DNA from: Vibrio spartinae | GTDB taxonomy: Bacteria; Pseudomonadota; Gammaproteobacteria; Enterobacterales; Vibrionaceae | Assembly: GCF_024347135.1 (NCBI RefSeq) | Contig: NZ_AP024908.1 | Location: forward strand, 248,001-312,000 | Reading direction: 5' to 3' | Length of the DNA stretch: 64,000 nucleotides | In this document: in pieces, positions 44,552-52,532 of the stretch | Layout: each line of letters starts with the position of its first letter | Position numbering within the stretch: the first letter of the stretch is position 1 | Notes under the pieces: generated by a model | Seen by the model: the letters and a program-made list of their open reading frames with translations, nothing else | What the model was told of the DNA's origin: nothing | The model's database searches: none | Position numbers and translations under genes: made by a program

Positions 44552-45055
44552 ATGGCAGTTTTAGACATTCTCACGGTGCCGGATCCAAGGCTTAAAGTCA
44601 AAGCGGAAAAGGTACAAGATGTTTCGTTGATACAAACGTTAATCGACGATATGTTAGAAACCTTGTATGCCACCGACAATGGTATCGGCTTGGCTTCAAC
44701 TCAAGTTGGTCGCAAAGAAGCGGTTGTCGTTATCGACCTTTCAGAAAATCGAGACAAACCATTGATTTTGGTTAACCCAGAAGTGGTCAGTGGTTCAGAC
44801 AAAGCATTCGGTCAAGAAGGGTGTTTGTCAGTCCCTGATTACTACGCAGATGTAGAGCGTTTTACTTCAGTTGTCGTGTCTGCTCTCGATCGTGAAGGAA
44901 AGCCCATTAAAATTGAGAGTGATGATTTTCTGGCTATCGTCATGCAGCACGAAATTGATCATTTGTTGGGTAATTTGTTTATTGATTATCTTTCACCACT
45001 GAAGCGTCAAATGGCGATAAAAAAGGTTAAAAAGTACGTTAAAGCGCACTCTTAA
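44552..45055 (+). CDS. def: Cassette gene: peptide deformylase
   Basis: A 167-residue PDF with all metal-site motifs: GIGLASTQVG (motif I, with S where A is common), EGCLS (motif II) and QHEIDHL (motif III). It removes the formyl group from nascent proteins. As a cassette gene it is probably a second def alongside the housekeeping one linked to fmt. ATG 44552 follows GAAGGTAATT. Confidence 0.93.
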   Translation: MAVLDILTVPDPRLKVKAEKVQDVSLIQTLIDDMLETLYATDNGIGLASTQVGRKEAVVVIDLSENRDKPLILVNPEVVSGSDKAFGQEGCLSVPDYYADVERFTSVVVSALDREGKPIKIESDDFLAIVMQHEIDHLLGNLFIDYLSPLKRQMAIKKVKKYVKAHS

Positions 45056-45062
45056 GCCGTCT

Positions 45063-45136
45063 ATTACAAGGCGTCTCAACCGACCCGCTTCGCCCTAAAA
45101 GAGCGTTGGTCACTGGCGGTCGAGCTTGACGTTATA
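45063..45136 (+). repeat. attC-like site 9
   Basis: ATTACAAGGCGTCTCAACCG to GGTCGAGCTTGACGTTATAC, ends self-complementary in part (GCGTC/GACGT). Confidence 0.7.
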
Positions 45137-45157
45137 CATGAGGAGATAAGTTGTACA

Positions 45158-45655
45158 GTGAAAGGTAAAATCAGAAGCGCAGAATCAACAGATGCCAAAG
45201 CAATCAAAGAAATATACGAATGTGAGCATACTTATACGGGGACGTTACAACTCCCATACCCTTCGATAGCAACTTGGGAAAAACGCGTTTCAAATGTGCC
45301 TGAAAATGTGTATCAGTATGTGGCGCTATTAGATGGTGAGATCGTCGGACATATTGGTTTTGAAATTTGTAAAAACCCTCGCCGTCGGCATGTTGGCAGT
45401 TTCGGTATGGGTGTTAAAGATCATGTGCAAGGCAGAGGTGTGGGTAGTCAGTTGTTGACAACAGTCGTAGAGCTTTCAGACAAATGGTTAAACCTAAGAC
45501 GTTTAGAAGTTGAGGTTTATGCTGATAATGAGCGAGCGATTAACCTTTACAAAAAATTTGGCTTTCAAATTGAAGGGGAATCAGTGGATTATGCCTTTAG
45601 AAATGGTAAATATGTGAATGTCTATCATATGGCGCGAGTCGTAAAAAATGTATAA
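45158..45655 (+). CDS. Cassette gene: GNAT N-acetyltransferase
   Basis: A 165-residue acetyltransferase. Motif A is GMGVKDHVQGRGVGSQLL and motif B follows in RLEVEVYADNERAINLYKKFGF. Resembles PhnO/RimI-like or antibiotic-modifying GNATs; acceptor unknown. GTG 45158 lies 11 bases after AGGAGA. Last gene of the cassette run. Confidence 0.88.
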   Translation: MKGKIRSAESTDAKAIKEIYECEHTYTGTLQLPYPSIATWEKRVSNVPENVYQYVALLDGEIVGHIGFEICKNPRRRHVGSFGMGVKDHVQGRGVGSQLLTTVVELSDKWLNLRRLEVEVYADNERAINLYKKFGFQIEGESVDYAFRNGKYVNVYHMARVVKNV

Positions 45656-45675
45656 CAAGCATTGCCATGCGTGGG
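45653..45675 (+). repeat. Truncated attC at the right end of the cassette run
   Basis: TAACAAGCATTGCCATGCGTGG starts like an attC but the right half (GTTRRRY end) is not found before repeat element D begins at about 45700. The array seems to be cut here. Confidence 0.5.
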
Positions 45676-45699
45676 ATTTTTAAGTCGCTGAATAGAGAA

Positions 45700-45907
45700 C
45701 TATTTCTGACTCACTGTTACATTCAAGGCCGCAGATATTCGTCTGCGGCTTTTTCTTTTTTTGACGTCTCAATCGCACAATCAGTGTGACTGACAGCATG
45801 AACGACGCATCGGTGTGAAGTGCCTCGGGAAAAGATAACGACACGGATTTAACCCGATGAAAAGGCATAGACTTTTGCGCAGCAGCTCGCCACACTGTGG
45901 GCATTTG
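45700..45907. repeat. Intergenic repeat element, copy D (with hairpin terminator)
   Basis: TATTTCTGACTCACT, hairpin AAGGCCGCAGAT-attc-GTCTGCGGC plus TTTTTC (45725-45750), GACGTCTCAATCGCAC, GGTGTGAAGTGCCTCGGGAA, then GATGAAAAGGCATAGACTTT and AGCTCGCCACACTGTGGG. It is the fullest copy: it shares its left part with A, its centre with B and C and its right part with C. Confidence 0.9.
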
Positions 45908-45979
45908 GTAATCTAGCGGTTATACCATTTTAGAGTTCTTCGACTGAGACTGAGCAGCGAGTTTAAAAGGATTGAACAA

Positions 45980-46969
45980 TTGAATGATTTGAAAATAGCG
46001 TTGGCATTCATAATCTTGACATCAATATCGGCAAATGCCCATGATGTTGGTTTTCGACGGTTAGATAATGTCTCAACAAATGGTTTATCAATGTTTGTGC
46101 TTTATCCGACCACATCGAAGCCAAAGTCGGTTGATTTCGGCCCTTTTACGCTGAATGTTGCGATTGGCGGGGCAATGGAAGACGGTCGCTTTCCATTCGC
46201 TGTTTTATCACATGGCTCAGGGAGTAATGGCTTATCCTATAAGGATATCGCGCTTTCACTCGTGCATCATGGCTTTATTGTTGCGATGCCTTTGCATCCT
46301 CATAATAATTACCTCGATAATTCACTGGAAGGTCAGGTCGAGAATTATGTCAATCGGCCGAAGGATATCTCTGCGTCGATAGACAAGTTATTCGCAACAC
46401 CAACTTTTAGCGCTCATATTGACCCACAAAAAATTGCTGTATTAGGGCACTCGATTGGCGGGTACACCGCCCTTGTTGTTTCAGGGGCCATCGCGAAGAC
46501 CAAAGCACTGATTGATTTATGTAAAAGTTTACCGACACTGGCCGATCCGTATTGTGCTCCGGTCTTGAGTGGTGAATTAACCCAAAACATTACGGTGAAT
46601 TCAAAAGATACCAGAATTCGGGCTCAGGTATTAATGGCGCCTGTTGGTGCGCTCTTTTTGTCTAAACACGCCTTTGACAATGTCGATATTCCAACGTTAT
46701 TGCTCGTCGCTGAGAAAGATCAAGAGCTGACTGCGGCGTACAATGCGCAAGTGATAAAAAATGGCCTTGAAAAAATGGGGCAATTCACTGACAAAGTCAT
46801 TCCTAATGCGGGGCATTACTCATTTTTAACGGCTTACCCAGATTCTTTGAAAGCGACGTTAGGCGTCATCGCACAAGATCCGCAAGGCTTTGATCGTGTT
46901 GAGTTCCAAAAAAGTATTGGCGATCAAATTGCCACTTATCTTATTCAAGTCTTGTCACCACACACATAA
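45980..46969 (+). CDS. Secreted alpha/beta hydrolase (dienelactone hydrolase/PAF-acetylhydrolase-like)
   Basis: A 329-residue protein with a signal peptide (1-21, cleaved near SANA-HD), a nucleophile elbow GHSIGG (AVLGHSIGGYTAL), an oxyanion region LSHGSGSNGL and an acid/His pair in LVAEKDQE and NAGHYSF. This is the layout of predicted dienelactone-hydrolase-like periplasmic hydrolases. TTG 45980 is chosen for AAAAGGA eight bases upstream. Substrate unknown. Confidence 0.85.
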   Translation: MNDLKIALAFIILTSISANAHDVGFRRLDNVSTNGLSMFVLYPTTSKPKSVDFGPFTLNVAIGGAMEDGRFPFAVLSHGSGSNGLSYKDIALSLVHHGFIVAMPLHPHNNYLDNSLEGQVENYVNRPKDISASIDKLFATPTFSAHIDPQKIAVLGHSIGGYTALVVSGAIAKTKALIDLCKSLPTLADPYCAPVLSGELTQNITVNSKDTRIRAQVLMAPVGALFLSKHAFDNVDIPTLLLVAEKDQELTAAYNAQVIKNGLEKMGQFTDKVIPNAGHYSFLTAYPDSLKATLGVIAQDPQGFDRVEFQKSIGDQIATYLIQVLSPHT

Positions 46970-47006
46970 TCATCATTTAGCGTGTTTTATTATTTAAGGA
47001 GGAAAC

Positions 47007-47753
47007 TTGAACACAAATGTTACGATCAGTCTGGCTCAAATCCCAGTCATCAAAGGCGATGTAAAAGCCAACCTTGAACAGCATCTTTATATGATTGAAC
47101 GCGCATCTTCTGCTCAAGCCGATGTCGTGGTATTTCCGGAACTTTCATTAACGGGGTATGAACTTGAGCTGTTGGCTGAGTTGGCTGTACCGCCAGAGTC
47201 ATCGCACTTCCAGATGCTATCTCAAGCCGCTGTTGACCATGATATTGTCGTTATCGCCGGATGCCCGCTTAAACCGGAACAATCGCGCAAGCCAACAATC
47301 GGTGCGGTTATCTGTTTTCCTGACGGTGCTGTGCAGTTTTATGCAAAACAGTCCTTACATGCGGGAGAAGAGAGATATTGCTCACCGGGTGAAATGGATT
47401 ACTGTTTTCACATCAAAGGATATCAAATCGCATTGGCGGTTTGTGCCGACTTTGCCGACCCTCAGCATGCTCAGCGCGCCAAAGCAGCTGGTGCCGATAT
47501 CTACGTTGTGAGTGCTTTAATCTCAGATCACGGCTTTGTGCCGGATGCCAAGATTTTATCTCAAACAGCGACTGAACATGGTTTTCCTGTTTTTTTGAGT
47601 AATCATATTTCAGTCACCGGCGGGTGGGACACGTGTGGTCGCAACGCCGTCTGGAACTCATATGGCGAGCTTGTGTTGAGTTCTGAGACTAAAGATAGCT
47701 GTCTGGTCTTGGGGACGGTCACTGGCAATCAGATCGAAGCCGCGAAAATATAA
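47007..47753 (+). CDS. Carbon-nitrogen hydrolase (nitrilase superfamily)
   Basis: A 248-residue nitrilase-fold enzyme with the Glu-Lys-Cys triad: FPELSLTGYE, AKQSLHAGEE and AVCADFADP. TTG 47007 follows a perfect AAGGAGGAAAC. An amidase acting on small amides or N-carbamoyl compounds; substrate unknown. It starts 37 bases after the hydrolase gene and may share its transcript. Confidence 0.9.
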   Translation: MNTNVTISLAQIPVIKGDVKANLEQHLYMIERASSAQADVVVFPELSLTGYELELLAELAVPPESSHFQMLSQAAVDHDIVVIAGCPLKPEQSRKPTIGAVICFPDGAVQFYAKQSLHAGEERYCSPGEMDYCFHIKGYQIALAVCADFADPQHAQRAKAAGADIYVVSALISDHGFVPDAKILSQTATEHGFPVFLSNHISVTGGWDTCGRNAVWNSYGELVLSSETKDSCLVLGTVTGNQIEAAKI

Positions 47754-47784
47754 CGGCTCTGTCATCGGAAGTAATCATATCTAA

Positions 47785-48606
47785 ATGAACGAGGAAGCAA
47801 TCATTGTGACGAAAAAGAGAAACCCAATCTGGGCAGCACTGCTGTCAGTGCTCACGCCGGGTCTTGGGCATGTCTATGCCGGTGATTTAAAAAAGGGCTT
47901 GTCACTTATCGGTGCTGAATATGGTGTCATCCTCGTGGCAGGCATCGCTGGTGTGCTATCGACGTTCTATGGCATCGCAGTGTTGATTGTTTTTTTTATC
48001 GGGTTTTATATTTTTGTCATCATCAGTTCAGTGAGACTGGCCCTGAAAAACCGGCAATACCAATTACAGTCATATAACCGCTGGTATTGGTATCTGGCGA
48101 TATTGATGGCGGTCTCGCTGCTCGCCAATACATTGTTCTCTGCGCGTGGCGCTATTCTCGGTTATCAGACGTATCAGATTCCTTCCCGAGCGATGGAGCC
48201 GACTTTGCAGGTCGGTGACTTGATTACGGTGAATACCCGATATCACCAACCCAAAGTGGGGGACGTGATCGTATTTTTATACCCGAAAGATCAGCGGATT
48301 CTCTATGTTAAAAGAGTTGCGGCAGTGGGTCATGATACGGTATCGATACACGATGGTGTGGTGTATCGCAATGGCAAGCCTGAGCCCTTGCTCGCTGTCC
48401 CGGAGGATCGCAGAGTCAGAAATATTTCGGTCTCTATGGATGAAAGACGTATTCCTGAAAATGAGCTGTTTGTTCTTGGCGACTGGCGAGATAACAGCAG
48501 CGACAGCCGGTTTTGGGGAACTGTCCCGGTCAATGATGTGATTGGTCAGGTGACGCAAATCTGGTTTGCCAACGATGCCAGCAGGATTGGCAAAACGGTC
48601 AAATAA
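47785..48606 (+). CDS. Signal peptidase I-like protein with Ala at the catalytic serine position
   Basis: A 273-residue membrane protein. Residues 10-75 hold two to three membrane segments and a LTPGLGHVYAGDLKKG motif as in TM2/small-membrane domain proteins; a further membrane segment at about 100-118 precedes an S26 peptidase domain (VGDLITVNTRY; YVKRVAAVGHDTV with the general-base lysine; GDWRDNSSDSRFWGTVP box E). In place of the catalytic Ser in the usual P-S-x-S-M-x-P-T motif it reads IPSRAMEPTL; codon GCG is unambiguous. So it is either inactive, uses another nucleophile (the preceding Ser), or is a variant family. The housekeeping lepB must lie elsewhere. Confidence 0.85.
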   Translation: MNEEAIIVTKKRNPIWAALLSVLTPGLGHVYAGDLKKGLSLIGAEYGVILVAGIAGVLSTFYGIAVLIVFFIGFYIFVIISSVRLALKNRQYQLQSYNRWYWYLAILMAVSLLANTLFSARGAILGYQTYQIPSRAMEPTLQVGDLITVNTRYHQPKVGDVIVFLYPKDQRILYVKRVAAVGHDTVSIHDGVVYRNGKPEPLLAVPEDRRVRNISVSMDERRIPENELFVLGDWRDNSSDSRFWGTVPVNDVIGQVTQIWFANDASRIGKTVK

Positions 48607-48643
48607 TACTCATCTGCATCAATGCTTGTGTAGGTTTCCAATG

Positions 48644-48681
48644 ACAGCCCCAGCGCCTTGAAAGACGTTGGGGCTGTTCGT
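48644..48681 (+). terminator. Hairpin terminator after the signal-peptidase-like gene
   Basis: GACAGCCCCA (48643-48652) pairs with TGGGGCTGT (48669-48677), followed by TCGTTTAT; weak T run. Confidence 0.65.
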
Positions 48682-48684
48682 TTA

Positions 48685-48760
48685 TGAGTGCTTTTTATTG
48701 ATGAGTACTTTTTATTTATGGGTACTTTTTATTCATGAGCACTTTTTTGTTGATGAACAG
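48685..48760. repeat. Degenerate tandem repeat, GAG(T/C)ACTTTTTATT(G/T)ATG units
   Basis: Four imperfect copies of a unit of about 17-20 bases (tgagtgctttttattgatgagtactttttatttatgggtac...) fill the gap between two convergent genes. Confidence 0.75.
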
Positions 48761-48801
48761 ACCTCACTCATAAAAACAGTGCATAGACGGAAAAGGAGCG
48801 G

Positions 48802-49611
48802 TTATGTGCCTCGCAGTTGCAATAAGTTATCGGCCAGCTCCGAGAATCCATAGCCACCGTTGCGTTCGGTGATGAAACTGGGCTGATGGGTCAAATCATC
48901 CATGACCGCAAGAATATTATTGACGCCAAAGGTCAGGGGCAGCCAAGCGAACATACTTTCGTCATTGTGAGAATCACCGATGTAGGTCACGGTTGCCAAA
49001 TCAATTTCATCTTGCTGCGTGATACTGCGTAAAAACGATTTGCCACTGCGTTGTTTGCTATGTTCGCCTACCCACGCATTGATATGGATCGAACTCAGCA
49101 TCACATTAACGGGGTCGCCATCGATGCTTAAATCACCAATTTGCCGGGCAATGTCTTGTGCTATGGTTTTGTTGACCGGAATGCGATCCTGACTCAGATT
49201 AATCGCAACATCACAGATTCGGTAACCTTGGTCTGCGGCAAAATCGACATCCGGGTAATCGGCTAAAATCGTCCTGATTTTTTCTCTGAGCTGTTCCTGA
49301 CGCTCACGCATCGTTTCAACCGGTTGGGTGTAGTGGGTTTGAAAGCCGTGGCGATTTTTGATCATCCAGAATGCGCCGTTTTCGCCAATCACCCCGTACA
49401 ACGGCCAAAGTTTAGCGATATGATCGCACCATCCGGCACAAGCGCCGGTCACGGCAACGACTTTCACCCCAGCGCGGTGCAGCCGTTCGAGAGCGGTGAG
49501 CGTCTCGGGTGGAATTCTCCCGCGCCACGTTAAGGTGTCATCGACATCAGTGAGTAACCATTCTATCTTTTTGGCTCGCTCTGCGGTCAGTTGTTTGATC
49601 AGACTAACCAT
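48802..49611 (-). CDS. HAD-IIB phosphatase linked to the ugp operon
   Basis: A 269-residue HAD hydrolase with motif I LLTDVDDTLTWRG, motif II VAVTGA, and motif IV YIGDSHNDESMF. The cap between motifs II and III fits the Cof/sucrose- or mannosylglycerate-phosphatase group. ATG 49611 lies inside the end of ugpC (8-base overlap). Last gene of ugpB-A-E-C-HAD; it may act on a sugar- or glycerol-phosphate brought in by the transporter. Confidence 0.85.
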   Translation of the reverse strand: MVSLIKQLTAERAKKIEWLLTDVDDTLTWRGRIPPETLTALERLHRAGVKVVAVTGACAGWCDHIAKLWPLYGVIGENGAFWMIKNRHGFQTHYTQPVETMRERQEQLREKIRTILADYPDVDFAADQGYRICDVAINLSQDRIPVNKTIAQDIARQIGDLSIDGDPVNVMLSSIHINAWVGEHSKQRSGKSFLRSITQQDEIDLATVTYIGDSHNDESMFAWLPLTFGVNNILAVMDDLTHQPSFITERNGGYGFSELADNLLQLRGT

Positions 49612-50710
49612 TGATGATCTCGCTCTGTACGGTGACGGATAACGGAGAGGGCAGGCGTTGTTCACTGGCTGTATCAAACAGGTGAAGATGTTCGAGAGGA
49701 ATTGCCAGACCTAACGTTGCACCGATATCAAATTGCTGCCCTTCATGGACGCGAATAATCAGCTTTTGAGCGTCATTGTCACGGATGTGGCAGTACAATA
49801 ATACGTCTGCACCCAATGCTTCTATCATCTCTATTGTCGCCTCAAACATCGGATTGTCCTCGACGATCTGAATATGTTCCGGGCGCATGCCCAGTTTGAC
49901 TTGCCCGAGCTCCCACCAAGTGGTGTCCATCTTCAACGGATACCGCCCCAGTTCGAGCCCGTCGGCCGTGACAAGGCAATCCAGAATGTTCATGGCAGGT
50001 GCGCCGATAAACGTGGCCACAAACAGCGACGCTGGTTGTTGGTAAATCGCCATCGGTGTGCCGACCTGTTCAATATTGCCTTGATTGAGCACGACCAGCT
50101 TATCGCCTAAAGTCATGGCTTCGACCTGATCGTGGGTGACATAAACCGCAGTGGTCTGCAAACGACGCTGGAGCTTTTTAATTTCCAGCCGCATCTGAAC
50201 ACGGAGTTTCGCGTCAAGGTTCGACAGCGGCTCATCAAATAAGAAGACTTTGGGGGAACGGACAATCGCACGTCCCATCGCCACGCGCTGGCGTTGTCCG
50301 CCGGAAAGCTGTTTAGGTTTGCGTTCCAGCAGATGGTCAAGCTCTAACATAGTGGCGGTGTCTGTCACCATCTCACGTATTTTCTCTTTGGGAACTTTAC
50401 GGTTTTTCAGCCCGTAAGCCATGTTGTCGAACACCGACATATGCGGATAGAGCGCATAGTTTTGGAACACCATCGCAATATCCCGTTGCCCGGGTTCGAG
50501 ATCGTTGACCGGTTGTTCGTTGATCATCAACTGCCCGGCACTGATCTCTTCGAGGCCGGCGATCATTCTGAGCAGGGTCGATTTACCGCAGCCACTTGGC
50601 CCGACTAAAACCACCATCTCACCGTCGTCAATCGCGAGATCAACGCCGTGTATTGCCTGAAATCCGTTCGGATAAGATTTTTGAATGTCTGTCAGTGTTA
50701 ATGTCGCCAT
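49604..50710 (-). CDS. ugpC: sn-glycerol-3-phosphate ABC transporter ATP-binding protein
   Basis: A 368-residue MalK/UgpC-type ATPase: Walker A GPSGCGKST, LSGGQRQRVAMGRA signature, FLFDEPLSNLDAKLR Walker B, H-loop YVTHD, and a C-terminal TOBE/regulatory domain (KLGMRPEHIQI). Fourth gene of the ugp operon, four bases after ugpE. Confidence 0.94.
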   Translation of the reverse strand: MATLTLTDIQKSYPNGFQAIHGVDLAIDDGEMVVLVGPSGCGKSTLLRMIAGLEEISAGQLMINEQPVNDLEPGQRDIAMVFQNYALYPHMSVFDNMAYGLKNRKVPKEKIREMVTDTATMLELDHLLERKPKQLSGGQRQRVAMGRAIVRSPKVFLFDEPLSNLDAKLRVQMRLEIKKLQRRLQTTAVYVTHDQVEAMTLGDKLVVLNQGNIEQVGTPMAIYQQPASLFVATFIGAPAMNILDCLVTADGLELGRYPLKMDTTWWELGQVKLGMRPEHIQIVEDNPMFEATIEMIEALGADVLLYCHIRDNDAQKLIIRVHEGQQFDIGATLGLAIPLEHLHLFDTASEQRLPSPLSVTVQSEIING

Positions 50711-50713
50711 GAT

Positions 50714-51562
50714 TTATTTCTCCGCATCGACCAAACCCTTCACAAATGCTTTTTGCATACCAATGACCACCAGTACCGGTGGCAGCATTGCAATCAGGGT
50801 AATCGCCATAATTTTGTTCCATTCCACAATGCCATCATTGACGTTTAATAACTGCTTAATGCCCATCACGATGGTGTAGTATTTGACATCCGTGGTAATC
50901 AGTAACGGCCAGAGGTACTGGTTCCAGCCATAGATAAAGGTAATCACAAACAGCGCTGCGATATTGGTGCGTGACAATGGTAGTAAGATGTCAAAGAAAA
51001 ACCGCCACGGCCCCGCGCCATCGATGCGTGCAGCTTCGACCAACTCGTGCGGCACGGTCATGAAAAACTGACGGAACAGAAATGTCGCGGTCGCACTGGC
51101 AATCAGCGGAATCGTCAGCCCGTAAAACGAATTGAGCATGTGTAAGTCAGTAATTACTTCAAAGGTCGGCATAATGCGCACTTCGACCGGCAGCATCAGC
51201 GTGAAAAAGATCACCCAGAAGGCCAGCATTCTGCCCGGAAAGCGGAAAAACACCACGGCATAAGCCGATAGGATCGAAATCACCAGTTTGCCGACGGTGA
51301 TACAGAGCGCCATGATCAACGAATTGGTCAGCATCAGCGCGAGTGGGAAGTCGGAGCCATTGACTTTATCGCCGGAAGAAAACAGCGTCTTGAATACATC
51401 CAGCCCCAGATGACCGAACCATAGCGGTGTGCCGGTGGCGAAATCACCGTTGCTGTGTGTGGTTGCCACAATTGCCAGCCAGACCGGAAATGCGACCGAA
51501 GCAATGCCAAGAATCAGCGTCAGGTGACAAAACAATTTGAATAAGGGTCTTTGTTCAACCAT
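50714..51562 (-). CDS. ugpE: sn-glycerol-3-phosphate ABC transporter permease
   Basis: A 282-residue permease with six membrane segments and the EAA motif ELVEAARIDGAGPWRFFFDILLPLS. Length fits UgpE (281). The start overlaps the ugpA stop by one base (TGATG). Confidence 0.94.
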   Translation of the reverse strand: MVEQRPLFKLFCHLTLILGIASVAFPVWLAIVATTHSNGDFATGTPLWFGHLGLDVFKTLFSSGDKVNGSDFPLALMLTNSLIMALCITVGKLVISILSAYAVVFFRFPGRMLAFWVIFFTLMLPVEVRIMPTFEVITDLHMLNSFYGLTIPLIASATATFLFRQFFMTVPHELVEAARIDGAGPWRFFFDILLPLSRTNIAALFVITFIYGWNQYLWPLLITTDVKYYTIVMGIKQLLNVNDGIVEWNKIMAITLIAMLPPVLVVIGMQKAFVKGLVDAEK

Positions 51563-52446
51563 CAGTAGGTCACCTTTTTCTCGACATATTTAAACTGAAT
51601 CACCGTCAGCAGGGCGACAATGATCATCAGAATGACTGACTGTGCTGCCGATGAGCCCATGTCCAGCCCGATAAAACCATCGTTATATACTTTATAGACC
51701 AGTGTTGAGGTGCTGTTACTGGGGCCACCCTGAGTCATGGCGTGAATGATGGCGAAGGTATCAAAGAAGGCATACACGAAATTCACCACCAACAGAAAGA
51801 AACTGGTCGGCGTGATCAGCGGAAAACTGATGGTCAGGAAACGTTTGATCGGCCCGCTGCCATCAATGGCTGCCGCTTCATGCAGCGATTTCGGCACTGA
51901 TTGCAATGCAGCCAGAAAGAACAGAAAGTTGTAGCTGACTTGTTTCCACGTCGCGGCAATCACCACCATGGTCAGTGCCTGCGTGCCGTTCAGTTTCGGG
52001 TTCCAGTCCACACCAAGCAGACGAATCCAGTCACTGACGATACCGATGGTCGGATCGAACAGAAATAGCCACAGTGAGCCTGCAACCACCGGGGCGACGG
52101 CATACGGCCAGATCAGCAGGGTTCGGTAGGCCAGTGCCCCGCGGACAACATTCTCGGCCACGCCCGCCAACACCAGCGCACTGATTAACGCCAGACAGGC
52201 GACCGCACTGCTGAACACAAAGGTGGTCCCGAGTGAGCCAAGATAGTGACTGTCGGCAAATAAGCGCAGAAAGTTTTCGGCGCCGACAAACTCGGTTGAT
52301 ATGCCAAAGGCATCTTCGAGCTGGGTGGACTGCACAATCGCTTGTCCGGCAGGCCAGAGAAAGAACACAAACGTAATAAATAGTTGAGGTGCAATCAGCA
52401 TCAGTGGTAACCAACGATGCTTAAACACCACTTGAGATGACATCAT
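51562..52446 (-). CDS. ugpA: sn-glycerol-3-phosphate ABC transporter permease
   Basis: A 294-residue permease with the EAA motif SLHEAAAIDGSGPIKRFLTISFPLI and six membrane segments. Length fits UgpA (295). Follows ugpB by 86 bases that contain a strong hairpin. Confidence 0.94.
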   Translation of the reverse strand: MMSSQVVFKHRWLPLMLIAPQLFITFVFFLWPAGQAIVQSTQLEDAFGISTEFVGAENFLRLFADSHYLGSLGTTFVFSSAVACLALISALVLAGVAENVVRGALAYRTLLIWPYAVAPVVAGSLWLFLFDPTIGIVSDWIRLLGVDWNPKLNGTQALTMVVIAATWKQVSYNFLFFLAALQSVPKSLHEAAAIDGSGPIKRFLTISFPLITPTSFFLLVVNFVYAFFDTFAIIHAMTQGGPSNSTSTLVYKVYNDGFIGLDMGSSAAQSVILMIIVALLTVIQFKYVEKKVTY

Positions 52447-52470
52447 AATTCAGTCACTTATTTCAGGTGA

Positions 52471-52493
52471 AAGCGGATCGAACCGATCCGCTT
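52471..52493 (-). promoter_or_regulatory. Hairpin between ugpB and ugpA
   Basis: AAGCGGATCG-aac-CGATCCGCTT: perfect 10-bp stem without a T run. Hairpins at this place in binding-protein operons often protect the upstream mRNA and raise the binding protein relative to the permease; that role is inferred. Confidence 0.7.
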
Positions 52494-52532
52494 GTGTCGC
52501 ATGGTGCATATCATGAATTTGCGTGAAACCGG

